The position numbers and the translations under genes were made by a program. Source: Pseudorasbora parva (Eukaryota; Chordata; Actinopteri; Cypriniformes; Gobionidae). From it: a DNA stretch of 64,000 nt. The notes under the pieces are model-generated. The model searched no databases, was not told the DNA's origin, and worked only from the letters and a program-made list of their open reading frames with translations. Below, in pieces: positions 11,830 through 19,645 of this stretch. The stretch spans positions 30,991,547 through 31,055,546 of the forward strand of contig NC_090182.1 in assembly GCF_024679245.1 (NCBI RefSeq), read 5' to 3'. Within the stretch, counting starts at the first letter, position 1, and the number at the start of each line of letters is the position of its first letter.

Positions 11830-14387
11830 ACCTGCCGCGTCCCGTCCAGGAGCCACACGTGGAGGTTCCAAAGATCGGGACGCGGGTGCCACAGGGTGCC
11901 CCGTCTCTGAGAGAGTAGGTCTTGTCTCAGAGGAATTGGCCAGGGAGGGGCTGTCGCAAGGAGCACTAGTTCTGGGAACCAGGTCCGGCCGTGCCAGTAC
12001 GGGGCGACCAAAATGACCTGCTCCTTGTCCTCCCTGACCTTGCACAGAACACGTGCAAGAAGGCTCACTGGGGGAAACGCATACTTGCGTAGGCCCTGCG
12101 GCCAGCTGTGCGCCAGTGCATCCGTGCCGAGCGTGCCCTCGGTCAGGGAATAGTACAGGCTGCAGTGGGACGAGTCGTGGGAGGCAAACAGATCTACCTG
12201 TGCGTCCCCGAACTGATCCCAAATCAGCTGGACCGACTGGGGATGGAGTCTCCACTCCCCAGGGATTGGCTGAACCCGTGAGAGCTCGTCGGCTGCACGG
12301 TTCAGGATCCCCGGGATATGGATAGCACGAAGGGACCTCAGGCGCTTCTGACTCCATAAAACGAGATGGCGGGCGAGTTGAGACATGCGGCGGGAGCGTA
12401 GACCGCCCTGGTGGTTGATGTACGCTACTACGGCCGTGTTGTCCGATCTGACTAGTACGTGTTGACCCTTCAGCAACGCTCGGAAGCGGTGCAGGGCGAA
12501 CCGTACTGCCAGCAACTCGAGGCAATTGATATGCAGGCGGCTCTGGCTCTCTGACCAAGAGCCGGCGGCTGCATGTCCATTGCACATGGCACCCCAACCC
12601 GTGGTGGACGCATCTGTTGACACAACAACATGCCGGGAAACTCGTTCTAAGGGCACTCCTGCCCGTAGAAAACTGAGGTTCGACCACTGGGTGAGTGTCT
12701 GTCTGCAGGCCTGAGTCACTGGGACCCGGAGCGTGCCAGACCGCCATGCCCATCTCGGGACTCGATCGCGAAGCCAGTGCTGAAGCGGTCTCATATGAAG
12801 CAATCCGAGCGGCGTTACCGCGGCTGCAGATGCCATATGCCCCAGGAGCCTCTGAAATAGTTTCAGTGGAACCGCACGCTTGCTCTCTATCTGCCTGAGG
12901 CAAGTCAGCAGCGACTGCGCGCGCAAGCCGGTAAGCTGCACGCACATGGCGACCGAGTCGATCTCCATACCGAGAAAAGAGATCCTCTGCACGGGGCAGA
13001 GTTTGCTCTTCTCCCAGTTGACCCGAAGGCCCAAACGAGCTAAGTGGTGGAGAACCAGGTCTCTGTGTTCGCACACCCGGTCCCGAGAGTGGCCCAGTAT
13101 GAGCCAGTCGTCGAGATAGTTCAGGATGCGAACCCCTTGCTGCCGGAGTGGCGCCAGGGCTGCCTCGACAATCTTCGTGAAGACGCGAGGGGACAGAGCT
13201 AGCCCGAATGGTAGTACAGCATACTGATATGCCCGCCCTTCGAACGCAAACCGTAGGAACGGTCTGTGTCGCGGAAGGATGGACACATGGAAGTACGCGT
13301 CCTTCAGGTCGATCGCTGCAAACCAATCGCATGGACGAACGCATTCGAAAAGGCGTTTCGCAGTCAACATCCTGAACGGAAGCCTGTAAAGGGATCGGTT
13401 CAGGACGCGAAGGTCCAGGATCGGTCGTAACCCACCGGATTTCTTCGGTACAATGAAGTAAGGGCTGTAGAAGCCGGACTTCATCTCGGCTGGAGGGACG
13501 AGCTCGACCGCACCCTTCGCCAGTAGGGTTGCGATCTCCGCACGCATGACTGGGGCATTGGACCCCACCACGGTGTACCGGACACCCCGGAAGCGGGGAG
13601 GAGCTCGCGCGAACTGAATCGCGTAGCCGAGCCGGATGGTCCGTGCGACCCAGCGGGACAGTCCCGGCAGCTGTAGCCACGCTCCCAGGGAGTGTACCAA
13701 CGGGGTCATGCGGAGCACCGGCGTACCCTCGGTGGGGCAGCGAGGCAGCGTTACCGGCCCGGACTCGGGTGGCGTAGCGGCCCGGTGTCGGGGCGGCGGT
13801 AACAGCTGCGCCCTGACAGAGGAGACCAGGGAAGGACTCGCGTTCCACTGGGGTCTGCTCTGAGAGGGGGCTGGCGACAGAGAGGGACGAGAGCGGCGTG
13901 GCCCGGGGGCGGCGCACACTGCCGTCACCGGTCTCTGTGTGCTCAGAGATGGGTATGTCAGTTCTTTATTTAACCACATTAGGGTGCTGCCACCCCGGGG
14001 GGCGGCAGCGGAACGAAAGATTCTCCCCCGGCCCTCCACCGGGGGAAGGAGCGGCCCTGCTGCCGTCTCCTGGAAAGAACTGCCCATCTCTGAGCTGTCC
14101 GCGTCAGGAGCGCCGCTTGGCCTGGCGTTTAGCGGGCCGCGGGGCTGGCGCGGACTGGGGCGGCTTCTTGCGGCGCGCTCCGCGGCGCGGCCCGGGTGAA
14201 GGCTGCTGCTGTGGCCGCGCGGGAGCGGGGGGGACCGCAGGAGGCCGCCCTCGGCGGCGAGGCAGCTGAGGCGACTGTGCCGGCGGCGCTTGGGGTGCAG
14301 CAGCGGGCCGCCGGGGCAGTATATGCTTAATAGCCTCAGTCTGCTTCTGGGCGGCCGAGAACTGTTGGGCGAAGCTCTCGACCGCAC
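11826..14387 (-). CDS. pol: DIRS reverse transcriptase / RNase H / DAM-like methyltransferase, 853 aa
   Basis: Copies element RNA into DNA. Residues 1-225 are Arg/Pro/Ser-rich and partly overlap Gag, so the functional start may be later; the conserved part begins near residue 230 (about 13700). RT motifs: FIVPKKSGGLRPILDLR at 311-327, AIDLKDAYFHV at 358-368, LPFGLALSP at 392-400, and the catalytic box YLDDWLI at 424-430. RNase H follows with D592 (STDAST), E624 (CLELLAV), D649 (RSDNTA) and D700 (NRAADELS), the expected four acidic residues. Residues about 728-853 (DLFAS, GTDAL, YAFPP, VAPYWHG, DLLSQ, HP) match the DAM-methyltransferase-like region known from DIRS elements; a canonical DPPY catalytic box is not obvious, so methylation activity is doubtful. 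There is no protease or DDE integrase. No internal stop was found. Confidence 0.95.
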   Translation of the reverse strand: MRSRASPNSSRPPRSRLRLLSIYCPGGPLLHPKRRRHSRLSCLAAEGGLLRSPPLPRGHSSSLHPGRAAERAARSRPSPRQPRGPLNARPSGAPDADSSEMGSSFQETAAGPLLPPVEGRGRIFRSAAAPRGGSTLMWLNKELTYPSLSTQRPVTAVCAAPGPRRSRPSLSPAPSQSRPQWNASPSLVSSVRAQLLPPPRHRAATPPESGPVTLPRCPTEGTPVLRMTPLVHSLGAWLQLPGLSRWVARTIRLGYAIQFARAPPRFRGVRYTVVGSNAPVMRAEIATLLAKGAVELVPPAEMKSGFYSPYFIVPKKSGGLRPILDLRVLNRSLYRLPFRMLTAKRLFECVRPCDWFAAIDLKDAYFHVSILPRHRPFLRFAFEGRAYQYAVLPFGLALSPRVFTKIVEAALAPLRQQGVRILNYLDDWLILGHSRDRVCEHRDLVLHHLARLGLRVNWEKSKLCPVQRISFLGMEIDSVAMCVQLTGLRAQSLLTCLRQIESKRAVPLKLFQRLLGHMASAAAVTPLGLLHMRPLQHWLRDRVPRWAWRSGTLRVPVTQACRQTLTQWSNLSFLRAGVPLERVSRHVVVSTDASTTGWGAMCNGHAAAGSWSESQSRLHINCLELLAVRFALHRFRALLKGQHVLVRSDNTAVVAYINHQGGLRSRRMSQLARHLVLWSQKRLRSLRAIHIPGILNRAADELSRVQPIPGEWRLHPQSVQLIWDQFGDAQVDLFASHDSSHCSLYYSLTEGTLGTDALAHSWPQGLRKYAFPPVSLLARVLCKVREDKEQVILVAPYWHGRTWFPELVLLATAPPWPIPLRQDLLSQRRGTLWHPRPDLWNLHVWLLDGTRQV

Positions 14388-15621
14388 CGCCGAATAGCCC
14401 AGCCTGGGATATGGGGGCGTCGAGGAAACGAGTCCGCTCGGCGTCCCGCATATCGGCCAGGTTGAGCCATAGATGTCTCTCCTGGACCACGCAAGTGGAC
14501 ATCACCCGGCCCAGGGAGCGTGCGGTAACCTTCGTCGCCCGGAGAGCGAGGTCGGTCGCGGCACGCAGCTCATCTCTGAGCCCTGGGTCGGCTCCACCCT
14601 CGTGCATGTCGCACAACAACTTGGCCTGGTAGGCCTGGAGGGTTGCCATGGCATGCAGCGAAGCGGCAGCCTGCCCCGCAGCTCTGTAGGTCTTCGACAC
14701 CATTGAAGATGTGAATCTACAGGCCTTGGAGGGGTGCTTAGGGTCGCCACGCCAGGAGGAGGCGCTCTGGGGACACAGTTGCATCGCCACAGAACGCTCC
14801 ACCGGGGGGACCCCAGTGTACCCTCTAGCCGCCGCCCCATCGAGGGCGGAGAAGGCGGAAGAGGTTGCCAAACGCTCGCGAGAAGACACGGGGGCCCTCC
14901 ACGAGTGCGCAACCTCCTCATGCACTTCCGGGAAGAAAGGTATTGGGGGCACGGCAGGACGGCTGTCCTGTCGTGGCGCACCCAAAAACCAATCATCTAA
15001 CCGTGAACGCTCCGGCCGGGGTGGAGGGTTCCACTCCAGACCGAGCGCCGCGGCAGCCCGGGCAAGCATGGCTGTCAACTCCGGGTCCGACTCGGACAAT
15101 GCTGGCGCGCCCGGAGGCGGCAGCACAGTCGAATCCTCATCCTCGGAGGACTCTAGCCCACCTTGCGATGCGGTCACCGACATCTCATCCTCCTCTGGAG
15201 CGCCGAACGAAACCCGCGGACCGGCCGAGACCGAGGCCGCGGGCTCCATCACAACGCTCGCGGGTACCGGTGCAACAGAGGGGGGTGTGGGCCGAGGCGT
15301 GAGCGTCGGAGCTGTATTCCACACCATCACCCTCAGGTCACCCTGGCCACCAGCCGAAGAGACGCCCCGCGGACCGGATGAGACCGAGGCCGCGGACACG
15401 TCAGATCGGGGGGTGACGGAGGGGACTCTCACTCCGGCGGCCGCACGGAGATCATTGAGTCTCGACCGCAACACGGAGATGGCCATGTTCCCGCAGTGAG
15501 AACATGACTCATCCACAAGCGCCGCCTGAGCATGCTGGAAGCCCAAGCATGCCAGACAGTGCGAGTGCCCATCAGAAGAGTGTAGAGACCGGCCACACCC
15601 AGAAGCACACGGGCGAGACAT
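14104..15621 (-). CDS. gag: DIRS Gag-like protein, 505 aa
   Basis: Likely nucleic-acid-binding structural protein of the retrotransposon particle. The first 45 residues hold a Cys/His-rich block: C5, C9, then D17-x-H19-x-H21-C22-x-x-C25 followed by LGFQHA, then C40-x-x-C43, suggesting zinc binding. Residues about 60-220 are low-complexity, Ser/Pro-rich and acidic in places. A more ordered, Ala-rich helical core follows at about 295-435, and the last 70 residues are strongly basic and proline-rich (runs of R, K, P), fitting RNA binding. The first ATG at 15621 is chosen because the Cys/His block starts at once. The 3' 284 bp overlap the RT frame, which lies in +1 relative to Gag. Gag shares its frame with the recombinase ORF. 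No stop or frameshift is seen. The Gag assignment rests on position and composition. Confidence 0.85.
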   Translation of the reverse strand: MSRPCASGCGRSLHSSDGHSHCLACLGFQHAQAALVDESCSHCGNMAISVLRSRLNDLRAAAGVRVPSVTPRSDVSAASVSSGPRGVSSAGGQGDLRVMVWNTAPTLTPRPTPPSVAPVPASVVMEPAASVSAGPRVSFGAPEEDEMSVTASQGGLESSEDEDSTVLPPPGAPALSESDPELTAMLARAAAALGLEWNPPPRPERSRLDDWFLGAPRQDSRPAVPPIPFFPEVHEEVAHSWRAPVSSRERLATSSAFSALDGAAARGYTGVPPVERSVAMQLCPQSASSWRGDPKHPSKACRFTSSMVSKTYRAAGQAAASLHAMATLQAYQAKLLCDMHEGGADPGLRDELRAATDLALRATKVTARSLGRVMSTCVVQERHLWLNLADMRDAERTRFLDAPISQAGLFGGAVESFAQQFSAAQKQTEAIKHILPRRPAAAPQAPPAQSPQLPRRRGRPPAVPPAPARPQQQPSPGPRRGARRKKPPQSAPAPRPAKRQAKRRS

Positions 15622-15663
15622 CCTGAAAAGGACGTGCCACGTGTGAGCTCTTTTGTGAGAGGA

Positions 15664-15867
15664 TTAACCTCGCAGTCGATGCCGAAGCGCCCAGGGGACC
15701 ACACACCAACTGGAAACCAATCGTCTGACCAGCAGGCAGGAAGTATGTGACCGCTGGAACGCGCCGAACACCAACACCGACTGGAAGATCCTGATCGTCT
15801 CGAAGAACTGACTTAACTCAGAAGGCTTGTAGGAGTGAAAGGTATGTAACCCTTGGCTCCGAAGCAT
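15664..15867 (-). other. DIRS leader with 67-codon upstream ORF
   Basis: Between the ITR and Gag, the first ATG (15867) opens a 67-codon frame ending at 15664, before the Gag ATG at 15621. No domain is recognised. The leader ends in a pyrimidine-rich tract and CAG two bases before the Gag ATG, which looks like a splice acceptor, so the upstream ORF might be removed by splicing. This is inference. Confidence 0.4.
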
Positions 15868-16042
15868 TAAAACATAATGCGATGATGCCAGCTACTTCCT
15901 TATATACCCACGTGGGTAGGCGGAGTTACGCATGCAAATCTCGCATGCCCATGGCATTGGCACTGCCATTGGGCGCTTTCTAGTCTCGGAGATGACAGGC
16001 TTCTAAGCGAAACCCCCATTCGTCAGTCACTGACGTTACGTC
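15868..16042. repeat. DIRS right inverted terminal repeat core (5' end of the element)
   Basis: Exact reverse complement of 9966-10140. It lies upstream of Gag in coding orientation, so its TATA box is positioned to drive the genomic transcript. The inner boundary falls at the upstream ATG at 15867. Confidence 0.95.
15898..15907 (-). promoter_or_regulatory. TATA box of the DIRS 5' ITR
   Basis: On the minus strand this reads GTATATAAGG, preceded by the palindrome CCCACGTGGG (a CACGTG E-box type site). It lies about 277 bp upstream of the Gag ATG. A start site near 15870 is predicted from spacing alone. Confidence 0.6.
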
Positions 16043-16052
16043 GGAGTGACTG
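16024..16052. other. hairpin-forming right terminus of DIRS
   Basis: CAGTCACT (16024-16031) pairs perfectly with AGTGACTG (16045-16052), and a GACGT-type inner stem can extend it. Its complement is at 10266-10294 in the internal region. The end therefore differs in structure from the cloverleaf at the left end. Confidence 0.75.
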
Positions 16053-16129
16053 AACGAAAGGGAACTAGGGTTTGAAAACCAAGGGTTTATAGAGCTGTAT
16101 TTGGAGCCTGAAACACCAACTCGATCTTA

Positions 16130-16320
16130 ATGCAATTCGTATGTATGTTGCCCAGTTTGTATGGTTTCAAACGAATGACCAACCCCTCAACCCACCCGTT
16201 ACTGCGGTTTAGACAAATCGCAAAAAATCAGATGAGTGAGCTCTTACGGGTGAGGTCTTACAAATTTGTATGAATTAGCCACCATGTACAAATATGTATG
16301 AATTGGTCATGAGATAGCTT
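16130..16320. repeat. dispersed repeat, copy 2
   Basis: Diverged copy of the repeat at 1-120: it shares a CCCACCCGTTACTG...GTTTAGACAAATCG phrase and 'tacaaatttgtatgaattag'. It begins about 65 bp beyond the DIRS right end. Confidence 0.5.
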
Positions 16321-16390
16321 TGGAAACACTCATTCCACATTCACTTTCATTGAATTCAAAATAGAGGTAGGTGAATGTTTGTTTTTTGTT

Positions 16391-16396
<6 letters not shown>

Positions 16397-16424
<28 letters not shown>
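16397..16424. repeat. poly(T) tract
   Basis: About 28 consecutive T, followed by phrases (16430-16520) resembling the 'GGGTGAGATA ... GGATGACCTATTCTTT' end of a common cyprinid short transposon. This may be a decayed, poly(A)-bearing or MITE-like copy on the minus strand. Confidence 0.6.
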
Positions 16425-16426
<2 letters not shown>

Positions 16427-16524
16427 CACCGTTTTCATTCATGGTAAGAAATGGGGTTGAGACAGCATGAGGGTGAGATAAGTATGTCCGAATTTGAATT
16501 TCTGGATGACCTATTCTTTTAAGT

Positions 16525-17797
16525 TTGTGCCCCGAGTCTTTTCTTTCTGAGGATGATTTCTCAGAATGGAGCTGTTTGGGAAACTGACCAAGCACTGACC
16601 TATGAATGCACAAAGCCACGGGTCCTCCGTTCTCCCCATCTACTTATGGTTTAATCTGTGTCAGATTTTCCCCTTCTGTTAAAATATGCTGTCTGTGGCT
16701 GCCAGTCTCTGTGAGAGTCTCTGCTTAATCCTCATGAATACATGACTTTGTGCGCATGAATAAATAAAAAGCTGCTTGGCGGGTAATTGAGGTGCCGTGC
16801 CACTAACAAACGAGGACACAATTTGTAAATGAGATATTCCCCCATCTAGCGCGACGATGATTTATATCAAATTAAACCATTTACTAAAATCATGCAAGAG
16901 GGCTTGGAAAACGTCTCCTTCTAGCAGTTGTATCCTTTCTCCCCCTGCTTCTACAGAAGCAGCAATTGCGAAACGTCCTTCAATTGCTTTGTATTACTCT
17001 CACTTGGTTAACTGTAGATATATAGAAATTGGATTTGTTGATCTTTTCATGTGTTTTCCAATTTTCTTCATTTGCTGTATTCTTTCATCTCATATCTATA
17101 CGACAGACGGGCCTCTAGCTGTGCTGCATCCCATATGGCCTTGCAGAAGCAGTGTGTCTCTAGTCTAATTTTACACACAATATTATAGCTATGATTGCTA
17201 TGATTTCTTTAACTGATTACATCGGTATAGTCATGTAAAAAAAAATGTCTTACCTTCTACTACATAATTGTGTATATTTGTACATTTTATAGCAATTCCA
17301 TAAACATATATTGAGGACTGGGAAGAACTTACAGTAGATGAATTCGCAGTTGACAAACTGGAGCAAATTTGGACTCAACAATTTGGTTTGCCCAGTTGCC
17401 TGATTTGTGTTAATATTTTGTCCAGAGGTTTTCAAATTAGGTACCGGGGGATGCTAGCTACTAAGTAGTGGTGTAAAAAAAAAAATCTCATCAGGTTTCA
17501 CCTTAAAATCAGATAATTATTTGTCAGATTTTAGTAACTTATTTTGGCTTAAGTACATAATAATATCTACAAGGATACATTAAATTGATCAAAAGTGACA
17601 ATAAAGACATGTATAATGTAAATAATTGTATTTCAAAAAAATGCATTTTCATCAAAGAATCCTGAAAAATATATCACAATTTAATACCACAAAACAAAGT
17701 TAAACGGCTCAACTTTTTGCTCAAAATTCAGCTTTGGTCACAGGAATAAAATATACTCATAATATACGTATAATTTAAAATATACTACTAATAAATT
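16525..17797. other. no recognised gene
   Basis: AT-rich, with no transposon text that I recognise. The 103-codon plus ORF at 16857-17168 has no domain. Confidence 0.4.
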
Positions 17798-18120
17798 GGG
17801 TCCCACTGTATATTAGGCTGCCTTAACTACTATGTACCTACATCAAATTTACTTACAATGAACATATTGTGTTCATATTGTAGTGCAAAACACTTTTGCT
17901 GATATTTAGGTGGGATACGGGCAAAGTTAAGGACAGGTATGGCGTATGGGTAAGTTTAAGTGTAGGGCCAGGTGTAAGGGAAGTGTCAAGTGTAATTATA
18001 AATGTATTTACAGATGTAATTACATGCAGGCATTTAAAAAAAATGAATACAATGTAAAACGTACAATTTTATGTTTAATTTAAATGGTAATATAAAGTAG
18101 ACCTAATATAAATTGGGTCC
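17798..18120. mobile_element. MITE of the 'GGGTCCCACTTTATATTAGG' family, copy 1
   Basis: It begins GGGTCCCACTGTATATTAGG and ends with the near-complement CCTAATATAAATTGGGTCC. The internal text 'ggtgggatacgggcaaagtt' recurs in copies at 39001-39424 and 47354-47724, in the same orientation. It has no ORF, so it is a non-autonomous DNA transposon. Confidence 0.75.
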
Positions 18121-18591
18121 ATAAATTGTGATACAGTTTCCAATATTACTGTTTTACTGTATTTTGAATTAAAAATAGCAGCTATAATAAGCATAAGACA
18201 CTTATTTTAAAATGCATAACATTATGACAGGTGAAGTTAATAACAGTTATTATCTCTTCATCATGGTACCTGTGAGTGAGTGGGATATATTAGGCAGCAA
18301 GTGAACATTTTGTCTTCAAAGTTGTTGTTAGAAGCAGGAAAAATGGGCAAGTGTAAGGATTTGAGTGAGTGTGACAAGTGCCAAATTGTGATGGCTAGAA
18401 GACTGGGTCAGATCATCTCCAGAACTGCAGCTTGTGTGGGGTTTCCCTGGTCTGCAGTGGTCAGTATCTATCAAAAGTTGCCCATGGAAGGAACAGTGGT
18501 GAACCGGCGACAGGGTCATGAGTGGCCAAGGCTCATTGATGCACATGGGGAGTGAAGGGGAGCGATCAAACAGGCGAGCTAGCCTGTTGAA

Positions 18592-19469
18592 AAAGGACTC
18601 AGGCTGTGTGGAAAAACAAACTTGTAGCCAATCAGCAGGTATGGGGCATGTCTATGGTGAGAAGAGAGGCCCAGTGCACATCATTATTCAAAACACACGA
18701 GTCACACAGGACGTACATTAGCCAAGAAAAAAACTAATATATGCTGCTTTTGCTTGAATATGCTTGTGTGTCATGTTTGCTTGTTTGTCCATTTGCGATC
18801 GTATTGTGGCTCACTTCAGTGATGATAAAAACCCGTTCATTTCCACACCGTATGGAGCATCTAAATCCCCTCAGTGTCTCAAGGTTTCAAGCGTCAGCTC
18901 ACAAAATGTGTCCGACAGTTAAGATACTATAGTCCTAATATTTTTTTGTTTCCTCTTTTCATGATCTATATAACCCATCCGGTCATAATTGTAATATGTC
19001 GTTAGCTGGACTATCGAGCTTGTATGCTAACGTTATCGAGTTTTGCAAGAGAACTGTTTGTGTTTTGTGATCTCTACAACTCTAGTCTGGTCATAATTAT
19101 AATATGGCGTTAGTTGGACTGTCGGCTCCTGTTCTATTGAGTTGTTCGTGAGAACGGTTTGTTTTTGTGATCGCTATAACTCTAATCTGGTCAAAATTGT
19201 AATATGTCCTTAGCTGGACTGTCATTCCTGTGTTCTATTGAGTTGTTCATGAGAACGGTTTGTGTTTTTGTGATTGAAAGGGTGACTTTTTCATTGAATA
19301 TTCGACCTGGATTAGTTACACACAGATTCTGCCATAGTCGTTGCCTGGGTTATGTATGTGTGGGGCGGAGCTTCAAAATAGGGCCGAGACCCTTTTTGGG
19401 GGTAGGGGCATGTTCGTTTTGGTGATTTGAAATATCAACAATGGTTACCAGATATCACTTACCCCACCT
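18592..19469. mobile_element. non-autonomous transposon inserted in the Tc1 relic
   Basis: The right end is CTTACCCCACCT followed by TTAA at 19470-19473, giving an AGG-type terminus at a TTAA site. The left TTAA and terminus are not visible, so the left end has been lost or altered. Internally it holds three tandem copies of a roughly 105-bp unit (18960-19275) marked by 'ctggtcataattataatatg' and 'ttgagttgttcgtgagaac'. It has no ORF with a recognisable domain. Confidence 0.55.
18960..19275. repeat. tandem repeat, about 105 bp x 3
   Basis: Three diverged head-to-tail units, each with a 'tataactctaatctggtca' opening, an 'atatgtc(g/c)ttagctggact' middle and a 'gagaacggtttgtg' end. They lie inside the insertion that splits the Tc1 relic. 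Confidence 0.7.
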
Positions 19470-19645
19470 TTAATGCTGGTTCTAATAGAAAGGTGTCAGA
19501 ATACACAGTGCATCGCAGTTTGTTGCGTATGGCTGCATAGAAAAAGACCAGTCAGCCATGCTGACCCCTGTCCAACGGCCGAAAGTGGCAACAGTGGGCA
19601 CGTGAGCATTAGAACTGGACCATGGAGCAATGGAAGAAGGTGGCC

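Larger units (their letters stand above)
9918..16065 (-). mobile_element. full-length DIRS-type tyrosine-recombinase retrotransposon
   Basis: A 6148-bp element coding on the minus strand. In transcription order it has: right ITR with promoter, leader, Gag ORF (15621-14104), RT/RNase H/methyltransferase-like ORF (14387-11826), tyrosine recombinase (to 10822), an internal complementary region (10197-10306) and the left ITR. This layout, with inverted rather than direct terminal repeats, a tyrosine recombinase instead of a DDE integrase, and no protease, is diagnostic of the DIRS1 group. All ORFs are open and the two 175-bp ITR cores are identical as read, which suggests recent insertion. Both ends carry AAC (9918-9920 and 16063-16065) and no longer target duplication is seen, as expected for recombinase-mediated insertion of a circle. 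It is visibly GC-richer than its surroundings. It may be autonomous; I cannot show activity. Confidence 0.96.
18220..19645 (+). pseudogene. Tc1-like transposase relic, split by a younger insertion
   Basis: The left part (18220-18590) encodes a helix-turn-helix N-terminus ([18 protein letters not shown], then [12 protein letters not shown]) typical of a fish Tc1 family. The right part (19470-19645) resumes with the same text found unbroken in the copy at 39650-39790 ('gctggttctaatagaaagg' against 'atggttctggtagaaagg'). About 880 bp is inserted between them. Catalytic D-D-E blocks are missing from the right part, which ends early. Stops and shifts make it inactive. Confidence 0.7.

Noticed and set aside
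10492..13119. Many 60-90-codon plus-strand ORFs across the DIRS element
   Set aside because: They are shadows of the RT and recombinase frames on the other strand.
14711..15499. 262-codon plus-strand ORF opposite DIRS Gag
   Set aside because: It is antisense to a frame with clear Gag features, lies in GC-rich DNA where antisense frames stay open, and shows no domain.
9918..16065. Reading the element as an endogenous retrovirus or LTR retrotransposon
   Set aside because: The terminal repeats are inverted rather than direct. There is a tyrosine recombinase instead of a DDE integrase, and no protease or envelope frame.
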